Source: AC-49 sp963766605 (GTDB taxonomy: Bacteria; Actinomycetota; Thermoleophilia; Solirubrobacterales; Solirubrobacteraceae). From it: DNA of 64,000 nt. The notes beneath the pieces are model-generated. The model made no database searches. It was not told where the DNA came from and was given only the letters and a program-made list of their open reading frames with translations. Of this stretch, positions 60,542 to 64,000 are shown piece by piece (position 1 is the stretch's first letter; every line of letters begins with the position of its first letter). Where the stretch lies: contig CAVYAT010000005.1 in assembly GCA_963766605.1 (NCBI GenBank), forward strand, positions 620,001-684,000, written 5' to 3'. Position numbers and translations under genes: made by a program.

Positions 60542-62698
60542 TCAGGACACGGCGCGCAGGTGGCGCAGCGGCTCGCCGTCGCGCAGCTCACGCACGACCT
60601 CGCTCACCAGGCCGTCGCCATCGAGGCGGCGGCCGTCGGTGACCGCGGCGACGATTCCGCGCTTGCGCGCGATCAGCCGCGCCATCGTCTCGTCGATCGT
60701 GTCGGCGGCCAGCAGATACCAGGCGCTGACCGCGTCGCGCTGGCCGATCCGGTGGCAGCGGTCCTCGGCCTGATCGTGCAGCGCCGGGGTCCACTCGAGT
60801 TCGAGGAACGCAACGTTCGACGCCCGCGTCAACGTGATCCCCTGCGCGCCGACGCGCGTCGCGGCGACGATCAGCTGTGGGCCGGTCGTGAGCTGGAAGG
60901 ACTGCACCGCGGCCTCGCGCGCCGCGGCGCTGTCGCTGCCGAGCAGATGCAGCGCATCGGGAAAGCGCTGGATCACCGCCTGCTGGACCTCGACATGGCG
61001 CGCGAACACGACGAGCGGCTCGCCCGAGGCAAGGAAGTCGCCGATCCAGCCCAGCGCAGCGTGGAGCTTGCCCCGCGCCGCGAGGCGCTGGAGCGTCGTC
61101 AGCTGAGCCAGGCGCTGGGCGCGCAGCGTCGCGGCGATCCGCGCGTTGAGCTCCGACAGGTCCAGCGGCTGCTCGCGCAGCCACGCGATGACGTCCTTCT
61201 CGGCCAGGCGGTATTCGCGCTCGTTGTCGAGCGCGACCGGCACCACGACCTGGCGCTTGGCCGGCAGTTGCGGCAGCACCTCGCTCTTGAGCCGGCGCAC
61301 GAAGCAGCGCCGGCGCAGATGCCAGTGCAGCCGCTCCTCCGATAGCTCTCCCTGGAACTGACGGGCAAACCGCGCGCCGGAGCCGAAGTCCTCGAGCCGT
61401 CCGAGGACGCGCAGCTGGGCGATCAGCTCCTCGGCGTGGTTCATGACCGGCGTCCCGGTGAGCGCCAGGCGCAGCCCGTCGGCCGCGACGCTGGCGGCGA
61501 GCCGGCGCACCGCGTGGGTGCGCTTGGCCTGCGGGTTCTTGACGTAGTGGGACTCGTCGACGACCAGCGCGCGCGGCCGCCGCAGGGCGAGCTCCTCGCG
61601 GTGGGCGGCGACGATCTCGTAGTTGAGGATCGTGATGTCGGCCCGCGGCGGCACCGCCGACCGGCCCTCGATAAGCGCGACGCTGCGATGAGGCAGCCAT
61701 TTCCCCGTCTCGCGCTGCCAGTTGAGCTTCAGCGACGCGGGGCAGACGACAACGGCCGGGAACGCGCCGTCAGCCTCCAGCGCGGCGAGCGCCTCGACCG
61801 TCTTACCCAGGCCCTGCTCGTCGGCCAGGAACGTGCGCCGCGCCTCCAGCGCGTAGCGCACGGCGACCCACTGAAATGGCTCGAGCTCGCCACCGAGCAC
61901 GGCGGCCACCTCGGCGATCGGCTCGCCCTCGGTCGCCCGCGATGCGCGCACCGCCTCGGCGGCGGCGTCGTGCTCGACACGCAGCGCGTCGAGCACCGGC
62001 ACCGCGGGGGCGGTCACGGCGATGTGGTGCAGGCCGACGAAGGCGTCGATCTGCGGCACGAGCCACGGGTCGACCGGGACCCGGCGGCGCTCGACGCCCG
62101 GCAGGCGGTCGAACGCCAGGCCGGCCTCGGTATCCCACAGCACCTCGAGCACGAGCGCACGGCCCTCGACGCCGCCTGCGAGCGTGAGCCGCGCCGGTGG
62201 GGGGTCAAGGCCCATCTCGGCCGCGACCAGGCAGCGCTCGGCGCCGGCGTCCAGGCGCGCCGAGCGCTGCTCGCGCAGCGCCTCGGCCGCCGCGACGGAG
62301 AACGGCACGAGCAGATCGTGCTCGCGCTGGACCGAGCCCTCAAGCAGCGCGTCGGGAACCGTGCCGGCGCGCGTATGCAGCGCCCACCAGCCGCGCCCGT
62401 CGTGGCCGACCGCGCCGACGCGCCCGACCCACCGCCGCTCGATCCCGTCCAGCCACGCCCGAACCCCGTCGGAGACGACGAGCTCGGGGAAGCGGGTCAG
62501 GACCTCCGCAACATGGATCCCCGACCAGTCGTCGGCCGGTGCCCACCACTCGCGCGTGTCCCAGTCAAAGCGCCGGTGCGGGATGCCGCGCACCGCGTTG
62601 ACGATCTGGGCGTCGTAGGGGAATGAGAGGACAACGATCGTGCCGCCGTCGGCGGCGCCCCGGAGCTCGACGTTGGGGCGCGGCGCCGCGAGTCGCAT
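60542..62698 (-). CDS. SNF2-family helicase with HARP-like N-terminus (SMARCAL1-like)
   Basis: A 718-residue DNA-dependent ATPase. The N-terminus (about 20-75) reads LSFPYDAQIVNAVRGIPHR, FDWDTREWWAPADDW, resembling the HARP domain of annealing helicases. The core has LEPFQWVAVRYALE, Walker A DEQGLGKT at 293-300, ILNYEIV, the DEAH-box variant DESH at 381-384, LALTGTPVMNHAEEL, and C-terminal motifs TRVGAQGITLT and EDRCHRIGQRDAVSAWYL. It likely acts on forked or single-strand-containing DNA. The start ATG 62698 is set by the domain; a longer open frame lacks homology. Confidence 0.9.
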   Translation of the reverse strand: MRLAAPRPNVELRGAADGGTIVVLSFPYDAQIVNAVRGIPHRRFDWDTREWWAPADDWSGIHVAEVLTRFPELVVSDGVRAWLDGIERRWVGRVGAVGHDGRGWWALHTRAGTVPDALLEGSVQREHDLLVPFSVAAAEALREQRSARLDAGAERCLVAAEMGLDPPPARLTLAGGVEGRALVLEVLWDTEAGLAFDRLPGVERRRVPVDPWLVPQIDAFVGLHHIAVTAPAVPVLDALRVEHDAAAEAVRASRATEGEPIAEVAAVLGGELEPFQWVAVRYALEARRTFLADEQGLGKTVEALAALEADGAFPAVVVCPASLKLNWQRETGKWLPHRSVALIEGRSAVPPRADITILNYEIVAAHREELALRRPRALVVDESHYVKNPQAKRTHAVRRLAASVAADGLRLALTGTPVMNHAEELIAQLRVLGRLEDFGSGARFARQFQGELSEERLHWHLRRRCFVRRLKSEVLPQLPAKRQVVVPVALDNEREYRLAEKDVIAWLREQPLDLSELNARIAATLRAQRLAQLTTLQRLAARGKLHAALGWIGDFLASGEPLVVFARHVEVQQAVIQRFPDALHLLGSDSAAAREAAVQSFQLTTGPQLIVAATRVGAQGITLTRASNVAFLELEWTPALHDQAEDRCHRIGQRDAVSAWYLLAADTIDETMARLIARKRGIVAAVTDGRRLDGDGLVSEVVRELRDGEPLRHLRAVS

Positions 62699-62771
62699 CG
62701 CCGTCCACCGTAGCGGCTGGGCCCGTCGAGGCCTCCACGAAACATTCGTCCCATCGTGTCTCACGTATGCA

Positions 62772-62799
62772 TTGAAGGGTGCCTCCGCGGAGATACTGT
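62772..62799 (+). promoter_or_regulatory. Predicted promoter giving a leaderless HD-GYP transcript
   Basis: TTGAAG at 62772-62777 and TACTGT at 62794-62799 are 16 bases apart. The transcript would start about five to eight bases downstream, that is at the GTG start codon 62805, so the mRNA would have no leader. Leaderless genes are common in actinobacteria. The promoter matches are moderate. Confidence 0.5.
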
Positions 62800-62804
62800 G
62801 GAAT

Positions 62805-64000
62805 GTGGCCACGACGCCGTCGGTGTACCGGTCCCCCACGCGCCGCCACCTCGAGCGCCACCTGCCGCAGGCCCTCGTCGCGACCGCCTGCGTGACCGTG
62901 CTGCCGGTGGCGATCACCGGCGCCGTCATGCCCACGCGGGGCTTCGGCGAGGTCCTCGAGGCGATCGCGCTGGCCGTGGCGCTGTCGCTGGCGATCGCCG
63001 CCGCCGGCTCGGCGATGTGGAAGCGCCACCCGGTGTCGCACGAGCTTGTGTTCGCGGACATGATGATCTGGAGCTGGCTGTACCGGCTGTGGATCGAGCG
63101 GCGGCTGCGCGCGGCGAGCTACCGCGTCGCCGAAGGCCATCCGCCGTCGGCGGCCGAGCACGTGCAGGCGCTCGAGCGGCTCGGCACGTTGCTCGAGGCG
63201 CGTGACTCCTACACCCACGGCCACAGCCAGCGAGTGACGCGCCACGTCGAGGCGATCGCGCGCGCGATGCATCTGAGCCCCGATCAGGTGCGCAAGTGCC
63301 TGACCGCGGCAGCGGTCCACGACGTCGGCAAGATCTACACGCCGCGCGAGATCCTCAACAAGCCCGACCGGCTGTCCGACACGGAGTACGAGGTCGTCAA
63401 GCGCCACCCGCTCGACGGCGTCGAGATGCTCGGCGAGATCGACGACCCCGAGATCCGCGCGATGGTCCGCCACCACCACGAGCGCCTCGACGGTCGCGGC
63501 TACCCGGATGGCCTGCGCGGCGACGAGATCCCGCTCGGCGCGCGGATCATCGCCGTCGCCGACACGTTCGACGCGATGACATCGAGCCGCGCGTACCGCC
63601 GCGCCTGCACCCACAAACGCGCGCTGGACACGCTGCGCAGCGAGTCGGGCACGCAGCTGGACCCCGATGCCGTCGCCGCGTTTCGCACCTACTACTCGGC
63701 GTGGCGGCCGGTTGCCGGAACGACGCTCGTGCTCGCCGGCCTGCAGCGGCTGTGGGCCGGGTTCGGGCCGTCGCCCAGCGTGATCGGCGGCTTCGGCGCC
63801 GCGCTGCCCGTCGCCGGCGCGATCGCCCTGCTGGGGCTCTCGCACGCGAACCCTCCGAGCCCGGTTCACCATCAGCGCGCCGACAGTTCGAGCATCGCGC
63901 GCGGCGTGTCGCTCGCGGCGCAGCCCTTGGCCGCCGTCGTGCTTCCGGCCGCGCATCGGCTGACCGTGTCCGCCCCGTCGCGCGCCGCCCACCACCGCCG
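62805..64000 (+). CDS. HD-GYP domain protein (c-di-GMP phosphodiesterase), C-terminus cut by window edge
   Basis: Reading from GTG 62805 gives about 398 codons open to the window edge. Two membrane segments near the start (ATACVTVLPVAITGAVM and LALAVALSLAIAAAG-like) are followed by an HD-GYP domain: RDSYTHGHSQRVTRH, AAAVHDVGKIYTP, HPLDGVEML, and the HHHERLDGRGYPDGL motif with the diagnostic GYP triad. HD-GYP proteins hydrolyse c-di-GMP to GMP. After about residue 310 a further hydrophobic segment (VIGGFGAALPVAGAIALLGL) and a low-complexity tail follow. With the two GGDEF and the GGDEF-EAL genes, the window thus has four c-di-GMP-type proteins. Confidence 0.92.
   Translation, partial: MATTPSVYRSPTRRHLERHLPQALVATACVTVLPVAITGAVMPTRGFGEVLEAIALAVALSLAIAAAGSAMWKRHPVSHELVFADMMIWSWLYRLWIERRLRAASYRVAEGHPPSAAEHVQALERLGTLLEARDSYTHGHSQRVTRHVEAIARAMHLSPDQVRKCLTAAAVHDVGKIYTPREILNKPDRLSDTEYEVVKRHPLDGVEMLGEIDDPEIRAMVRHHHERLDGRGYPDGLRGDEIPLGARIIAVADTFDAMTSSRAYRRACTHKRALDTLRSESGTQLDPDAVAAFRTYYSAWRPVAGTTLVLAGLQRLWAGFGPSPSVIGGFGAALPVAGAIALLGLSHANPPSPVHHQRADSSSIARGVSLAAQPLAAVVLPAAHRLTVSAPSRAAHHR

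Overview
The window is about 64 kb of high-GC bacterial chromosome with densely packed, mostly minus-strand operons joined by ATGA/GTGA stop-start overlaps and frequent GTG starts. The gene content suggests an actinobacterium of the Thermoleophilia/Solirubrobacterales type: split glycine decarboxylase, a division and cell-wall cluster without ftsA, a MurE with the meso-diaminopimelate DNPR motif, a large LuxR-type ATPase regulator, Tad pilus genes, and Rho with an acidic/Arg-Ser-rich insertion. The taxon is inferred from gene content only; there is no rRNA and I saw no tRNA, CRISPR array, insertion sequence or prophage.

Layout. 1-4844 (minus): an aromatic amino acid operon, aroH, hisC-like aminotransferase, a 28-codon aromatic-rich leader peptide, DAHP synthase, tyrA and aroA (cut by the window edge). 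4923-12924: a membrane GGDEF protein with a ruined signature motif, a pseudouridine synthase, rlmN, a LuxR/ATPase regulator, a secreted protein, scpB and scpA. 12953-19022 (minus): a methyltransferase, trpS and the glycine cleavage set gcvPB-gcvPA-gcvH-gcvT. 19108-21357: a GGDEF-EAL protein.

21367-38468 (minus): the division and cell-wall (dcw) cluster, in transcription order mraZ, rsmH (interrupted by a one-base frameshift), an ftsL-like gene, ftsI, murE, murF, mraY, a GNAT gene, murD, ftsW, murG, a DHFR-like gene, a flavin-fold gene, murC, murB, ftsQ and ftsZ. Tandem GTGGG boxes over a promoter suggest MraZ autoregulation, and ftsZ has a good promoter of its own.

38868-52988: a DUF3352-like lipoprotein, three Tad pilus motor genes (tadA, tadB, tadC), two short-chain dehydrogenases divergent from a TetR gene with paired palindromic operators, an amidase, a calcium-repeat surface protein, a CpaB-like protein followed by a sensor kinase and response regulator, an unrecognised protein, a PNPOx-like protein and an intact diguanylate cyclase. 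53026-64000: a compact Rho-like protein, transaldolase, folP, a RibD-type reductase, an ECF sigma factor fused to an anti-sigma zinc finger plus membrane anchor plus His/Thr-rich tail, a large secreted protein, a SNF2 helicase with a HARP-like N-terminus, and an HD-GYP protein running off the end.

The points I consider most worth following are the aromatic leader peptide in front of DAHP synthase, the frameshift in rsmH, the sigma/anti-sigma membrane fusion with its secreted neighbour, the Rho-like protein lacking the usual RNA-translocation loops, and four c-di-GMP-type proteins of which one has lost its GGDEF motif.
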